Part shown: positions 10,125 through 23,217 of the stretch, one piece after another | Position numbering within the stretch: position 1 is the stretch's first letter | Layout: every line of letters begins with the position of its first letter | NCBI GenBank assembly: GCA_018287875.1 | Contig: JAGVVL010000027.1 | Span: 124,001 to 188,000, forward strand | DNA length: 64,000 bases | DNA from: Nigrospora sphaerica | Lineage: Eukaryota; Ascomycota; Sordariomycetes; Amphisphaeriales; Apiosporaceae | Direction: 5' to 3' | The notes under the pieces: model-generated | The model's input: the letters and a program-made list of their open reading frames with translations, nothing else | The model's database searches: none | Told to the model about the DNA's origin: nothing | Translations under genes and position numbers: made by a program

Positions 10125-12530
10125 GAGGTAACCATATCCATTGTTTGTAGTATGCTGTAGGTTCAGAGAAACGATAATGGATGTATAATACGGTGATAAA
10201 GGAAGCAAGTCTGGCGGACGGAGTCAGTGAGCTGCCACATGGCAACAAGGTCGTCCCCATTTCCACGCGAGTGACAACCTACCATGCGACGGCGTGAAAT
10301 GTGCAACCGCACTTCTCCCGTACATAGAACAAGGCGGCGATCCTATCCTCCATACGGGAAGCGCAAGGTACGGCGGACGGGGGTGGTGATGCGCTACGGC
10401 AACGGCCACTGCGAAAGGGATCCACCTCTGCAAGTCATCTATCTACTTACCTATCCGGGCATCCATCGTCATGGGGAGCCAGACGCGGTATCGACGCGCA
10501 TCACGGGTGGCAGCCCGAGGCAGATCTGGCTTAGGCCAGCGCGGCACCGGCTTCAAGTTACATAGCTTGATGGCTCCTCTGTATGTAGAGCAACGCGATG
10601 CATCGCGGGAATCGGAGCAGGGGGTCCAGATGCATGACGAACAGCGAAAACTGAGAGGTACGTACTGCCTTCCTACACGAACAGAGCTCCTAGGCACTTT
10701 CCACAACATCCCAGCCCCCCGCATTTCCACCTTGTGTGTTGGCCCCCGTACCTTTTACCTACATGTGTCTGCTACAGCTGATACCGCTCGGTTCGGGCTC
10801 CCAAACCCAAGGCGAGCCCCAGGAAGGTTGCCCTTCCGCCCTTCTCGCCACGAGACGACGGCACACGTAGGCTAAAGTCTATCGGTGGCCGGGAAGTTAG
10901 AAGGGGGCGTCGGCCATGCGTTGGCGATGCGCTACCAGACGGGACGTTGCAGGAACGCCTGCCGCCATGGCAGCGCCGTTGTCGCCCCGACGTCATCAGC
11001 GCGACGCGCGCGCGCCCGGCGACTGGGAGTTCCTGGGACTGGGACGATGGGGGAGGGGCCGGGAGGGACCCAGCGAGCCAGGCCATTCTGGCCACTCAGC
11101 CCGCCCGGCCTATTTCGAGATCGCCCGGGTGGGAAAACCGGCACTGAGGGGCACGGGGCACGGGCACAGGCACAGCAGGGACAGACGCAGGCACCGGATT
11201 CACGATATCCATCTGGCCCACGGAGCAGACGTGAACGGTACCTTGTAACCCGCCGGCACCCGGACGGGAAGAGGCACAACGCCTCATCCGGATGCCCACC
11301 AAGAGATGCGAAACCCATGGCTGGCGATGCGAGATGCGATGCGGTGCCGTCCCGTTCCCTGCGACGCGATGAAAACGGGAAAGGGACGACACGAAAAGCC
11401 GGCGACGGACCAGGCAGAGCTACCCAGTAAAGGCAGGCGCTAGCGCAGGGACCAAAGCGCGAGTGCCGCCAAGCCCCGCCCAGCCTCGAAAAAGGGCGGG
11501 GCAGCACAGCTCTTCTCAGCTCGTGTGGGCTCAGCAGTGGTGCCAGTGGTGCCAGTGGTGCTGCCAGCGCTTGCCAGGCCGCAGTAGCCAAAGGTACGTG
11601 GGTACCTCTCGTTAGGCAAGCTTGCCCCAAAAAGTCGCCGTAGCAACCGGGGCCCGGCATCAACAAAAAGTCGGATGGCTGGGAGACGGAGCCGGCGAAA
11701 TCGTCACGACGCCTGGGGAGGGGGCCGGAAAATGCGGTGGCTAGACCAATGACAGCCGCATCCTCACGGCCAAATGCTCCTCTCTTCCGTCCCAAGCTCG
11801 ATTCGGCCCATTGTGACCATCCTGACGCCCTGGATTGCCTATCCAGTCTTCCATGGATCCCATCCCATCGTGACGAGAGCCCAAACGCATCCAATTCCGC
11901 CCACACGCGTGTCCCCTCCCAACCACCCAACCCCCCCATTTCGTCGATCCACCCAGCCCAGCCTGCCCGTCTCCATGCACCGGAACCTACTGACAGACAG
12001 GCTGAACCCCCGGAAAACCTGCAGCGATTGACTTGCATACAGGCCAATCCGTCCATTCTGCCAGACCCGACTCGTCCCAAGCTGATTCTGCTTTGCTCTG
12101 CTCTGCCGTTTGGGGGACCGACGTCTCTGTCTTTCTCTCCATCTCCCAATTCCCTCCCTCCCACTTCTCACCGTGAACAACCCACTCCCCTCACCCCCTC
12201 CACACCGCCAGTGACCCCACGCCCGCCGTTGGCGACGGTCACACTCAGATTCCCCTTCTGAAGGCTAGGAAAAGCGCCTCGACCGGCGGCCCGTCCTACT
12301 TGTTCCTCCAGCGCCAAATTTGAGTGCAACACCCGGCATTCTGCGCGGGCGTCGTCCACCGAGTCGACGACATTCCCAGCACCCGTTGAGTGTGCTGCCC
12401 GCCCGACGCGCGCCCACGTCCACCCCACCGTCACTTTCCACCGAAGGAAACGACGGGTTGAGCCTTTTGGCGTGTCTGTCGAGCACCGCGCAAACAGCCG
12501 CCCGGCGCGTAGAAGTCAGATACCCTCACC
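10125..12530. other. GC-rich intergenic region upstream of the Fig1-like gene
   Basis: About 2.4 kb without a gene I can support. Long open frames on both strands here are compositional: they are Arg/Gly/Pro/Ser-rich, have no domain motif and overlap one another. A short imperfect GTGCCAGTG tandem occurs near 11530-11560. The last few hundred bases are pyrimidine-rich, as in many fungal promoters and 5' UTRs. Confidence 0.4.
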
Positions 12531-13483
12531 ATGGCGGGGGAACGATTCCAGGTCGGATGGTACCGTGAGTCCGCCTCGGCGTCACCCCTCCTCCCCCGGG
12601 CGATGCTTTCCGTCGCGTCGGCGCGCATGCTGATCCTCTCGCCCCAGGCTTCATACCGTTTCTGGGCTACCACCACGTGTTGATGATTCTGATCGCCATC
12701 ACCATCATCCTCCTGTCCCTGCTGCTCGCCGGCTGCTCCTCGTCCTCGCCCCTGATACCGGATATCTTCCTGCTGTCCCTCTACTATGAGCACTACACGG
12801 CCGTGCCCGATACCTCGCAGGTCGACTACAACCTGAACCAGGCCATTGGCAACATTGTCGGCGACGCTCACCTGCAGGCACGAGTCGGCTATTTTGGCAT
12901 CTGCGTCAACCCGGACGGCGGCGCGTGGCTGTGCAGCAACAATGCCACGGCCCTCGCCAACGAGGTCTCGGTCGACCAGGACCCGCTGAACCTGATCTGG
13001 TTGGCTGCGCAGTTCAAGGACATGATTGTCTTCCCCTACCTGATGTATGTTCTTTTTTTCGTGTCCCTCGCCGCCCGTCGGCCCGCCCGTAGCTAACCCC
13101 AGCGCGACAGCATCATCGCCATCATCTTCGCCTTCGTCTGCTTCATCCTGTTGGCCACCTTCCCCGGTTGGCACGAGGAAGAGGACTCGGAGGGTTCGGA
13201 GCGCGAGATCAAGCCCTTCCCCTCGCGGCCCGTCTCGCAGATCGCCCTGGCCATCATCTTTGTCGCCTCCATCTTCGTTTTGGTCTCGGTGCTATGGCAA
13301 CATACGGCCTCGGTGGCCGCCTCGGTGATAGCCCAGGATTTTGGCAACGGCAGTGTCATGTCGGGCGTGGGAACCAGCGCCATGGTGCTGGGTTGGTTCA
13401 GCTTTACACTACTCATCATCGTCACCATTGGCCTGCTCGTCATGATTCTGAGCATCAGGGTCTTGTCGCAGCTGGCCGACTAG
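12531..13483 (+). CDS. fig1: Fig1-domain membrane protein (calcium influx / membrane fusion in mating and polarised growth)
   Basis: Predicted exons are 12531-12564, 12648-13044 and 13111-13483, giving 267 residues; all junctions keep phase (GTGAGT...CCCAG; GTATGT...GACAG). The first exon, MAGERFQVGWYR, continues directly into FIPFLGYHHVLMILIAITII. Four hydrophobic spans are visible (about 20-41, 142-163, 187-210, 235-260). The extracellular loop has the Fig1 family signature GYFGICV...WLC (residues 92-107), a claudin-like motif with two cysteines. In yeast and Neurospora, Fig1 proteins promote low-affinity Ca2+ uptake and membrane fusion during mating and affect hyphal growth. The gene is convergent with the GH47 gene and otherwise isolated. 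The identity of this particular paralogue is inferred from motif and topology only. Confidence 0.85.
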
Positions 13484-15019
13484 TCGGGGGCGCGTCATTT
13501 GGTCTCTAATGCGATCCCATTTTGAGGGATTTTGTTTCCAGCTTGGCATGTGAAGAAGAAGAGTGACGGAGTACGACAATGATAGACGATGATTACCATG
13601 TATATTCGGCAACATCCACGATACCACACGATTGCGACGCAACACGACGACGAGGTCCTGCCACAAACACACACATACACCCACAAAAACGCCCCTCCTC
13701 GGACATGACGCCTGTTTTTCGTGCCGGCAGCGGCACGGGACAAAATCGGTCGTGGCTGCACCAACAAAAACCAAAAATCCACGTGGAGGCAAAGCATATG
13801 GGGCAAACGGCGTTCAGGGAAATGGGAAAGGGCACTATTTTTTACACGACGCATTTCGGACCGAACCCATGGCAAGATGCAACCCGGCAAGGGGGGCGGG
13901 CATATATAGGGGGCAAGGCAGGCTAATGAAACGAAATCGGACGATGATGAATGTTGAAGACTCCTGCCGCGTTTTCTCTCCCCTTCCTTGGCTCACCTTC
14001 TGACCCCATGACTTTTTTCAACCCGCGTTTCCCGCGTGACCGCCCGCGAATGACGAACAGCATGCGGGACCAAGGGGTCGACGGGGAGAGAAGGAATCGA
14101 CCGCCTCCCTCGCCTTTCCGACTGCGCCCCAAGGAAGTTCGGACTGCGCCTCAAGAAAGGGAGGCGTTTGCCGAGGGCATCGATGATCCGGGACGCCTCC
14201 CGTCGCGAATGGCGGTAGGTCGGGCCCGAGAGAGGGAATCGGATCCCGACGCCCTACGAGGCCGCGCGGGGACACGAGGCCGACGTGCGAAGCTCGGAGG
14301 CGCGCGTGCCGACATCCCCCCTCCCCTGCGGAGTTTTGGACGGCGGAAAGGCGAGGGCGGAAGCAAACCCGGGCCCGCGACTAGCAACCTACGCTCGGCT
14401 CGACCCCGAGGGAAAACATCCGGATCCTCGTGTTTTTTTTTTCGTTCCTCTGCCCCCGTCGGGTTGTGTTGGTTGGTCAGGAGGACGCCGGGGCCGGGCG
14501 GTTTTGGGGTGTGGGTGCCGTTTATGCGATGGGAATGCTTCAGCAGTCGTGGGTGATGGGGGGGTGCCGGTATGGATGGATATATGATATGACCCGAGGG
14601 GGAAACAGACGAGCGTATGCATCCGGTGGCGTCCCTTGACCCGGTGCCGCCCCGGCCCATCGATATCAATGTCTAGCTAGGGCAAGGGGCTGCAAATCCG
14701 GGGTTCACTATGGGGTGTGTACACGACGGGCCAAGATGCATCTTAGGTAATGATTTTGTCCTTGTCCTCTTCTGCCAGACCTGGCCAGAAGCTCTCCACG
14801 TGCGGTCCGTGGTCCTAATGGTTCCACGAGCGGGCGCGAGGGGGACCCCGAGTCGGGGCAGCAAGGCGGATAAACCCCCTCTCGGCCCTCGAGCACGCAT
14901 GAGTACCTTGGTAAGTACGCAAGTATCCTGCGGCTATAGGTTCTATATACGGTCCGAGATAATCCTCCCTCGGCGTGCTAAAACGGCTGGGGCTGCCGTC
15001 GGAGCTACGCGGTGCGCCT
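13484..15019. other. Intergenic region between convergent Fig1-like and GH47 genes
   Basis: About 1.5 kb between two 3' ends. No gene or repeat family was recognised. It contains a short homopolymer run (T, near 14431-14441), which may be UTR or spacer. Confidence 0.4.
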
Positions 15020-18000
15020 TCACGGAGCATCCGGTCTCCGGAACGGGTGGGCCTCCGTGTTGAGCACAAACTCGTCGAGGCTGACGACGTCGGGCGTGCT
15101 GTAGAGCAGGTAAAAGTACTTGAGCGTCTCGGCGAGCCAGAAGCTCTCCATCGAGTCGCTCCGGTCGGCGTTGGGCACGAGCACGTCGTCGATGGCGCTG
15201 TGGCCGACTTCGGTCTGCGTTGCCTTGACAATGGCCTCGAACATACGCCAGCCCTTGTCCTGCCACTTGGTGTCGCCCGTGATACGGTACATGTACCAAA
15301 CCGACTCGATCGCCTCGGGCCTGGCGCGGCGTGAGCAAGCCTCCGGTACGCGGGACACGGCATACGGGGGGAGGGGTCGCTCTCGACTTACCGGAGAATG
15401 TAGTTTCTGCCGTGGACGCTCACGTAGCCCCGCGGGATCTTCTCGTTCTCGATCCGGTCCTGCACGTACTCCTCGTGTGACAGCGGCCGTTCTGGCTCGG
15501 GCAGCCGGAGCGTCGCGTCGTCCTTGTCGCTTTGTAGCGGCACTTGTGCCGCCGGCGCCTTTATGGGCGTTCCCACCCTGCCGACTCCGCCGGCAGTATT
15601 GAAGTCCAGATGGTCCTTGAGCGACGCCTTCATGTCTCCCGTCTTGGACGGCGATACGTTATCGTTGGAGCTCGTTTCCAACTCCTCATCGTCATCGTAT
15701 ACCCGCTTTTTCAAAGCGCCTGCTGCCGCGGGCCGTCTGTCCGACGAGGACTTCATCCCAGGGGCGTTGTTTTCGGATGCCGCCTGCTTGGCCTTCTCGC
15801 GCTGCATGACCAGCTTCTGTCGCTCCTCCTCGGCGGCGCGGTCGGCATCGGCTTTCGCCTTTGCCTCGGCCTTGCGCCGGGACGCGTCCGTCTTGGCCTG
15901 GCTGAGCTCCTCCATTTGCTTCTTCCAGTCCTCAATCTGCACCTCCCGCATGCTCCCCATGGGGTCGAGGTATTCCTTCCACAACGTCTCGTTCCACTGG
16001 CAATCGTTGACCGAGGCACAGGGCGCCACAATCGCCGACTCGGGCATGATGCCGCTGGGCGTGCTCTCGTAGGCCCACACGCAGCCGTCCGCCAGCTTGC
16101 TCGCAATGGCCACGTCAACCTCGTCCCCGAAAATCTTCCCACCCAGGCCGAACATGCCGCCGAGGAAGCAGGTGAGGTGCGTCACTTCGAATTCCAGCAC
16201 TGCGTCCTTCTCGGGAGCGCCCCGCGTCGACAACTTGGCGCTGAAGAGGACGTCGCGGTTGTCAGGAACCATGGGTCGATAGAGAAGCCACTGCTTGACG
16301 GCCGCAACCGTGTCCATGTGCAGTTTCTTGTACTTGGACTCGAGGCCTCCGAGCAAAAGGAATTGCTTGGGGAAGTATTCGTACGTCGAATCCTGGCTGC
16401 CTCCCATTGAATACGACTCGGTACCATAGCCACCCGGCGCCAGACCTTGCGGATAGCACACATCGCCCGTAAACCTATCGGGAAAGGGCCCGGCCGTTGT
16501 TCCCTGCACCGACATTTCGTGGTATATATCGGGCTCCGAGATCTTCGGGGGCTTGTTCGCTTTGCCTACATTGGCGGCTGACGTCTTCTTGGCAGTCAGG
16601 GGGCGGTCGTGGACTTCCTCTTCGTCGTCTTCGTCCTGCAGACTGCTGGATCGCCTGGCCAGGCGCTCCGCCGCACGGAACGAGCTGGTGCGTGAGCCGC
16701 TCGAAGATCCACCGCCGGCCACAAAGTTGCTGTTGCTGCTGGCGCCGTTCCCGGTCTTGCTGTTGGAGCTGGCCTTGGCTTCATTTTGGGGAACGTCGGT
16801 CAAGGAAGCCGCGTCTTCACCCGTGAGCTTTTTGGGCGACTTGGTATATTCTCGGCCAGTGTAATCCTCGGGCGACGGCGCCAGCGGCCTCTCCATATCA
16901 TCCGCATCGTCGGTGGCGGGAGCTTTCGGAGTTTGGCCGTACTCTCTGCCAGTGTAGTCCTCAGACAGCACCAGAGGGCTCTGGACCTTTTCAACCGGCT
17001 CGGCGGAAAGCTTCATGGCGGCGTCGTGAGCAGCACTCTGGTTGCAGCCGCTAGCGTCAACGCGTTCAGGGAAGATGCCGGGGATCGTGGTCCCTCGGTT
17101 CTGCCAGTCCACCAGGGCGTCTGTGATGCGCTCGACGGCGTCAAAGTACTTGTCCTCGCCTGTAACCTGGGCCAGCCGCGTGAACTCCATCAGCAGGGAG
17201 CCCAACTCGGCAATGCTGTTCGAGGAGGACGCCCGATGGGGCTTCGAGGCGTATGTCGGCTTCCAGTTGTAGTACAACACAGGCATGCGGTTGGGCGTAT
17301 CAAAAATGCCCATGAGGATCTCGGCAAGCTCCACGGCCTTATCCAGCAGGACCGTGTAGCCGCCCTTCTTCCCACCGCTGACGTCGTAGGCCCCGAGCAA
17401 GCCACCGAGGTATCGAATCGTCGTCTCGAACACGGGGATCTCATCGCGCTGGGTGGAGAAGGTGAAGTCGATCTTCGCGACCGCGTTTACGGCCTCTTCA
17501 AACTCGGCCTTCATGCCCATGATCCAAAGCGTGTCGAGCGAGTCCACGAGGGTGGCAGCCCAACCGCAGAAAGGGTCCTTGTTGGACTTGGACACGGGCC
17601 GCAACTCGTCATGCATCCAGGCATACGTCTTGTAACCGCCCCAGGCGCGCTCCATGTGGCTCTTGACGAGGCCCAGGCGCTGCAAGCGCTTCTCGCGCGC
17701 GGCCTCTCCCTCGGGCGCAAAGTCGTGCTGTATCCTGGGAATCGCTTTCGGCTTGCCAGTGGGCAGGGGAATGATGGATTCCTTGGCGATGGGGAAGTGC
17801 TCGGGCGGGTTGCTCCAGTGTATTTGGCTGGTGGTGGTGGAAGCGGCTTCCTGGAGCCCGCCCAGTGCGCCCTGGGTCAAGGCTGCCTTCTCCTTCTGCT
17901 TCTCCTTCTCTTTCCAGGCATCCTGTGGCGTCTTCCGGTCCGGCAGACTGATCACGGGGACGGTAGGCGGATTCGTCGTCTTGGGGGCAGCTTGGGTGAG

Positions 18001-18375
18001 GTCCTCGCCATGGCTTAATGGTTTGGGCGTTTCGAGGGGCGCGACCTTGACGCGGGACGTGGTCTTGTCGGGGTGGCCAAAGTTCAGAGGAACCTTGTCG
18101 CCTGCAGCGTCCTTGAGATCGGGGATCTTGAGGGGGGCCTGATCTTGCTTCTTCGCATCGACAGGTCGTTTTCTGGCATTTTCGTTGACCCCTCCGGCGG
18201 GCGGCGTGGGCGGTTTAGGTTTCGAAGCGGGATCGGCGGCGGGTTTGGGAAGCGGGTTGAAGGAGATGGGCCCCGAAAGCGCGTCCCATTGATCGCCGGA
18301 CCGGGTCAGGCTATAGACGACAAGAAGGAGGAAAGCGACGGCAACAAAGTACCGGTATTTGCGCACGCGGACCAT
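15020..18375 (-). CDS. Class I alpha-1,2-mannosidase (glycoside hydrolase family 47), long form
   Basis: Predicted exons are 18375-15392 and 15320-15020 (71-bp intron, GTAAGT...CCAG), giving 1094 residues. The splice joins NYILR to [16 protein letters not shown], a core GH47 motif. A single N-terminal anchor (about 9-24, [14 protein letters not shown]) after a basic start makes it a type II protein of the ER or Golgi. A Pro/Lys-rich stem (about 30-220) precedes the catalytic region, which shows [18 protein letters not shown] (271-288), [33 protein letters not shown] and the C-terminal NTEAHPF, whose Thr is the calcium ligand in this family. The enzyme trims alpha-1,2-mannose from N-glycans. 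It is much longer than the classical 500-600-residue enzyme because of two low-complexity insertions (about 465-620, containing the motif DYTGREY twice, and about 840-990, Lys/Glu/Ala-rich and coiled-coil-like). Such long GH47 forms are known in filamentous fungi. Confidence 0.93.
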
Positions 18376-21300
18376 AGCTGCGGCTTTCGAGGGAAGGGAT
18401 GGCCCGGGCAGCCAGGGGGCAAGCAGCTAGTTGGTGACGAAAGAGGGTGCCGTTACAAGCAGGGCGCTCTCATTGCACACGCCCTCGTAGGGACCGGGGC
18501 CGGACTATGTAGTGATTTGCGCCCGGGGTTCTCCCAGCTCGGGGGTTATGCAGGGTAGAGGTCGGAGACTCGGCGGGCGCAGGATGGTGAAGCACACGAT
18601 CAGGGGTGCAGAGCGGCCAGTCGCACCAGCGCAACGACGGGCTATTTGTGCAGGAAGAAGAGCGCCGCCGGTGAAGCCCGAAGGGAAGAATGGGAGGGCG
18701 GAGGATAAATGAAGAGCAACCGAGAGGAGAAGGTGAGAAGGCGAGAGAGAGGGAGAGAGTGTGAGAGCAAGAGCCCCAAGACCGGAATGAAGGTACGGAC
18801 GGAACCAATTAGGGAAGTATTGACCAGAAGGGTGCAAGTGGGATGGATGGGAAGCGAGACACGGCCTGGTTGCAAGATCTCTCTCTCTCTCGAAATAGCA
18901 GGTCCCGCTTGTCGCGAAGTGGAGGTCAGAAGCCACGTCTTGGCAGTCAATATCCGTCCCTTCTAGATCATGATGCATGCATGGGTTGAATCCCGTCTCA
19001 CGGGGGCGGGCGCCGTGCGTGCGGGCGATACGAGAGCGGATGAGCGCTGGCGTGTTCGTTCCACACGGACAATCGGCCGAGTCCTCTCAACCTCTCTCCC
19101 ATCTTGGCCCTTTTCGGTGTTTCTCGCCCCAAACAGGGTGCTGTTCCCATCCAGCCTCCAACTACCGCCGTATAGGGTAACGAGGGACAGAACAACTCCT
19201 GTGTCGAGTCCCCTGATTGAGGGGCACAGGGGCAGCGGGACCCCTCCGCTCTAGTGCTTGTAGGGGTGGAGAGGAGGAGGGGCTTTCAGTTATTAGCGTG
19301 CGGTGGTAGCGACGGGCCCGACGCATGGGGAAGCCACCGACCTCCAATACCTCTTGACTCCCTCAGTCCCTGACTCTGTCCCTGTCTCTCTCTTCCTTTG
19401 CCTTTCGGATTTGTGGGATGGCGTAAAACACGACTCGGGTGAGCTGCAATGGAGGAGGATCGACACGCTCGCTTGTTACTGGTGGGATGAATGGGGGGAT
19501 TGATTTTGAGACCGACACACCCACCCCGTGCCGATCGAGCCAGGCGAGCCAGGCGCCGTTTCAATACCAGCCCACGGCAAAGCTACCACGGTGAAGCAGC
19601 CAAACTACCATGTACTTCGGGCATTGTCACGCGCAAACAGCGGCCCTTGGCGCAACGCCATGCAATCTCGCCGTGTTGCAACCATCTACGGCATTTCGTC
19701 CTGTCGTGCCCTTTTGGTCCTGCCTACGTCTGGCGACACAAAGTGGCCAATGCGGCACTTGCTCGCTTTAAAGCCGTGGACATGGAGTGTTCGCCCATAC
19801 ATTAGACACATTTACTTGCATAGGTTGTGTGTACGCTTCGGCTAAGCCAGCTCAACCGGCCAAGGTGGTCAGGAAAAAAAAGCCCATCGGTGGTGGGTCG
19901 CCGGAACTTGGTCGGAATTGAGGTCCGTTCTGTTTCTGGAAGGAGCGGGTTCCGCCAGTCACTCTCCAGTGTGCACATTGCGGCCCACGAGTCGCACGGG
20001 AGGGAAGGACGGAAGTACGGAAAGACGAGGAATTTGTGAGCGTCGGTAAGACCATTGACCGTGTCGCGCCCACGCCTGGTGACCGAACGAATGCATCCCG
20101 CATTTCACACACAGACCCTCGCCGCTACAGAATTAGCTGTCAACCTAAAGCGGGAGGACCCTGGTGATCCTGAGCCAGCTTTCCCCGGATCTCCTCAGGC
20201 CGGGTACCGGGGCCCTGACCCTCTCGGCGCCTCTGCAGTGATCAATGCATTGATCAGTCAGTCGCTTGCGCCAACTGCGGGGCTGCCCGAGCCGAAAACG
20301 ACATGGCGACTTGGGCAGGGGAGCTCCCGTCGCATTGCCATGAACCCTCTCTGGCGCTGAGGGACGTGGAAGTTTGACGGCCTGCGCTGTGGCATTCCAC
20401 ACCGTCTCCTTCAGCGCGAAACTCCCATGCCTTTCTTTGACTTTGGGGGCCAAAGGGAGGGGGGATCCAACCCGTCAGCCCCCGTCCCCTTAGCCGATCA
20501 CCCGCTCCCGCGCGGGTGCCAGGAATCCGCCCAATTCCATTTTCCATACTTGGACCAACGGCATTTTGATGAATCTGCCCCCCCATCTTACCTATCTCTG
20601 TCCCTACTCCTCTGCCGTGTCTCTCACCTACTTACCCACCCACCGGGTACGACTGCTACAGACGCCCCTTGCTCCCAATTCCGTAGTTCTACGAGCCCCC
20701 CTCGCATTCTGCCCAATACAAAAAGAAAGAAAAACTGTTCTACCTCGTCCCAACCGAATAACCACCATACACCGCCATAACACGCGGTCCCGCGTAGATA
20801 AGACTAAGCTTGGCCTGACGATCCCACCATTCCGTCCCGGCCGTGTCATACCCTCCATGCCTCCTTTCCCCTCTGATGAGTGGATGGGACATATGGGAAT
20901 ATTACCAAGTGCCCGCACCGTGACAAAAGCTCTACTGCCGTCCTGGCCATCGCGAACGCAATGCTCACCTTCAGTAACCACTAAGCGGCATGAAAGGGGG
21001 CCATCGCATGCTGTTTCGGTCTAATTGAAGAGCCAAGAAAAAGGAACGTAATCCATTGAGCATTTTGATTGGAATAGCAAAGTGACATGATCTTGCTGCC
21101 AGAGACCCCTTCGTAGGCGTAGTCCCCAAGGCTTCCACGGGGGCACATAAATCCGAGAAGAAAAAAAGTCTTATCTCGAACTGTAGGTGTTGGCCATACC
21201 CATCGGGCACCGAAAACGCAGGCCGGCCAAACAGCAAAGCTGTAGAGTTTCAGCGTCAAACCGTTGCGATACTGATAAAAGGCCCGTCTCGTACGGACCT

Positions 21301-21376
21301 GATCATCCCATCTTAAGCCCATGGCATAACTCCCGTACACGTCCTGGATGCCCGGTAGAGTTGTCTGGGGCCGCCA
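18376..21376. other. Long intergenic region upstream of GH47 gene
   Basis: About 3 kb with no supported gene on either strand. The part nearest the GH47 start is rich in purine (plus strand) GAGAGA tracts near 18720-18770 and a CTCTCTCTCT run near 18881-18890, consistent with a pyrimidine-rich leader. Nothing else was recognised. Confidence 0.4.
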
Positions 21377-22135
21377 TGGGCGTCGCGGCTGCAGGCCTAT
21401 TTCATTGCGTGGGCCTTCGACTGCTTGGTACCTCTGCTGTCCGTGACCCTTATCGCCTTGATCGTGCATCCTCCCTTTCGGGACATCCTGTTTCCGCCTG
21501 CGCCGGTGGCTCTCGTAGATGCCGTCTCAGGCGGCATTCGAAAGTCCAAGTCGGGCGTTCTGGCCAGCCACGACAGCGCCCCCGGCGCCCCTAGGAACCA
21601 CAAGAGCGAGGCGGTCAAGGCTGAGGCCAGCAACTTTTATAACGGCTTGACCGCGATTGTCGTTACCAGCGCTACCGGTAAGCACTCGCAGGCTGACGTT
21701 GACGACTACGACGAGGGCCATGACGACAGACAGAAGCCACAGGATCCGGGGGCCAAGACCTACTCGACCGGGGGACATATGGGTGCTGGCCTGCCTGACC
21801 CGACCAGTGTGGCCGAGGCCGCCACCGACGCCAAGCACGTGGCCGCCGGAGGAACGCCGAGTAATGACAAGACCAAAGTGCCCGTGGAGAGCGCAGTGTG
21901 GAGCAAGATGAGGCCGGTGATGCGGTGCCTCGCGGATTTGTCCGACACCTTTGAGCGCATCGCGAACGCCCTGTCGCCAACGGCACCTTTCCCCCAGGAC
22001 GTCCACCGCCTGCCTCTGGCCACTGTGGTCGTGCCTGTGCTCCTGCTTTCCTTCTTCGTCACCTTATACATGTTCATGAAGGGCATTGGATCCAGTTCAT
22101 TCGGCAATACTGATGATGAGAGTGGTACCCATTGA
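21377..22135 (+). pseudogene. Remnant of a DUF3292-like fungal membrane protein
   Basis: The open frame from 21425 (open upstream to about 21377 without a clear start) reads AYFIAWAFDCLVPLLSVTLI, then HPPFRDILFPPAPVALVDA, a linker containing GVLASHDSAPGAPRNHKSEA, and a C-terminal part with ALSPTAPFPQDVHRLPLA followed by a hydrophobic span (about 22015-22080). From memory of the family, this order (membrane span, FPPAPxALVD, GVLxSHDSxTGAP, ALSPTxPFPxxxHRL, membrane span) matches the middle of DUF3292 proteins of Sordariomycetes, which are roughly twice this length. The expected N-terminal part and the long C-terminal part after the second span are missing; the frame ends in an unrelated-looking GNTDDESGTH. 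It is probably a truncated copy. A lineage-specific short form is the alternative. Confidence 0.5.
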
Positions 22136-22610
22136 ATAATTACTCACTGCTCATACCCACTTTCCCGCACGAAACTATTTACATTCGTGTGTATTACACT
22201 AGGTAGCCACGCATCGTTCCCCAACACCTTCCATATTCTAATGATTGATAATTCCCGCTGCGGAGTTACTGAGACCCCGGGGTGCTATTGTGGGTCTCGT
22301 ATTGCAGTCACCGGGCCGGCACTGCACCATGGGAGCTTACTTCGCCTGCCGGGCTAGATATGTTCCTGCCTCAACAGATGGATCTACGCAAACCAAAGCC
22401 CACCCTATGGTGGCAGGGACATTGATGCAGTCTTGACCGACACGAAGTGCGGCGGTTACCAAAGGCACATCGGAGGGTCTGCGTTCCCTTTGACGGACCC
22501 CTGAACGGTGCGTTTGCAGCTGATCGGGAGTCCAATGCAAGGAAGTCGCATCAGCCACATTCCGTTGCAACCATCCCGAACTACGAAACTTACAGGTAGG
22601 TTGTCAGGGG

Positions 22611-22818
22611 GTCAGGAATCTATGCACGGAAGGATAGGGGGTTCTCTCTCCGTTCCGCTATGTTGGGGACCTGTTAGGTACCCGTCCAGTGATGCTTGAG
22701 TCTTCTCTCCTTTTGTCGCGTCGTCCAGCCCCCTTGAATATCTAAGTTCTCCATGCTGGCCCCTTCTCTCAAGCTCTCCTGGAGGTCCCAAGGTCTCACG
22801 CACGCTCCTATAACATGA
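22611..22818 (+). repeat. Diverged direct repeat, copy 1
   Basis: It starts with GTCAGGAATC and ends near CTCACGCACGCTCC. It matches 23218-23414 in the same orientation along its whole length, with many substitutions and small indels. Shared landmarks are CGGAAGGATA, GGGGACCTG, CCAGTGAT, AATATCTAAGT and AGGTCTCACGCA. The unit has no coding signature and could be a fragment of a dispersed element. Confidence 0.75.
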
Positions 22819-23217
22819 TAATCTTCCCTCGAAGTGCCGGTCCCTCGGTACTCATCCTCTCCCGACCCCGAACGTTCGCACCAAAGCCACAATCACGACT
22901 CTGAAACTGCGCTGGCTCGTCGTAGACGTATGGCTCTCACAATTTGACGCCCCGGGAATGTTCGAAACTTTCAATGAGATCGTGTTTCGATAGCTCTTCG
23001 TGAGGGCTTCTTTCAACGTCTCCTCTCGACGTCCCCTCTCGATGCTTCCTATCCCTATCTTGGCATATCCTCTTGATGTTTCCTTTCGACGACTTATCCC
23101 GATATCTCAACCTATCTCGTAGCGTTTCTCGTGCCGTCTCACCTCGGTGACCTGCTTGGAGAAAGGCGCCCTTACCGGTTCGCGTACATCGTCTTGGGAG
23201 GTTCACTGTATTTAAGA

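Noticed and set aside
10932..12164. 410-codon minus-strand ORF upstream of the Fig1-like gene
   Set aside because: High GC makes stops rare here. The frame is Arg/Gly/Ser/Pro-rich, overlaps other equally long frames, and has no motif or good start.
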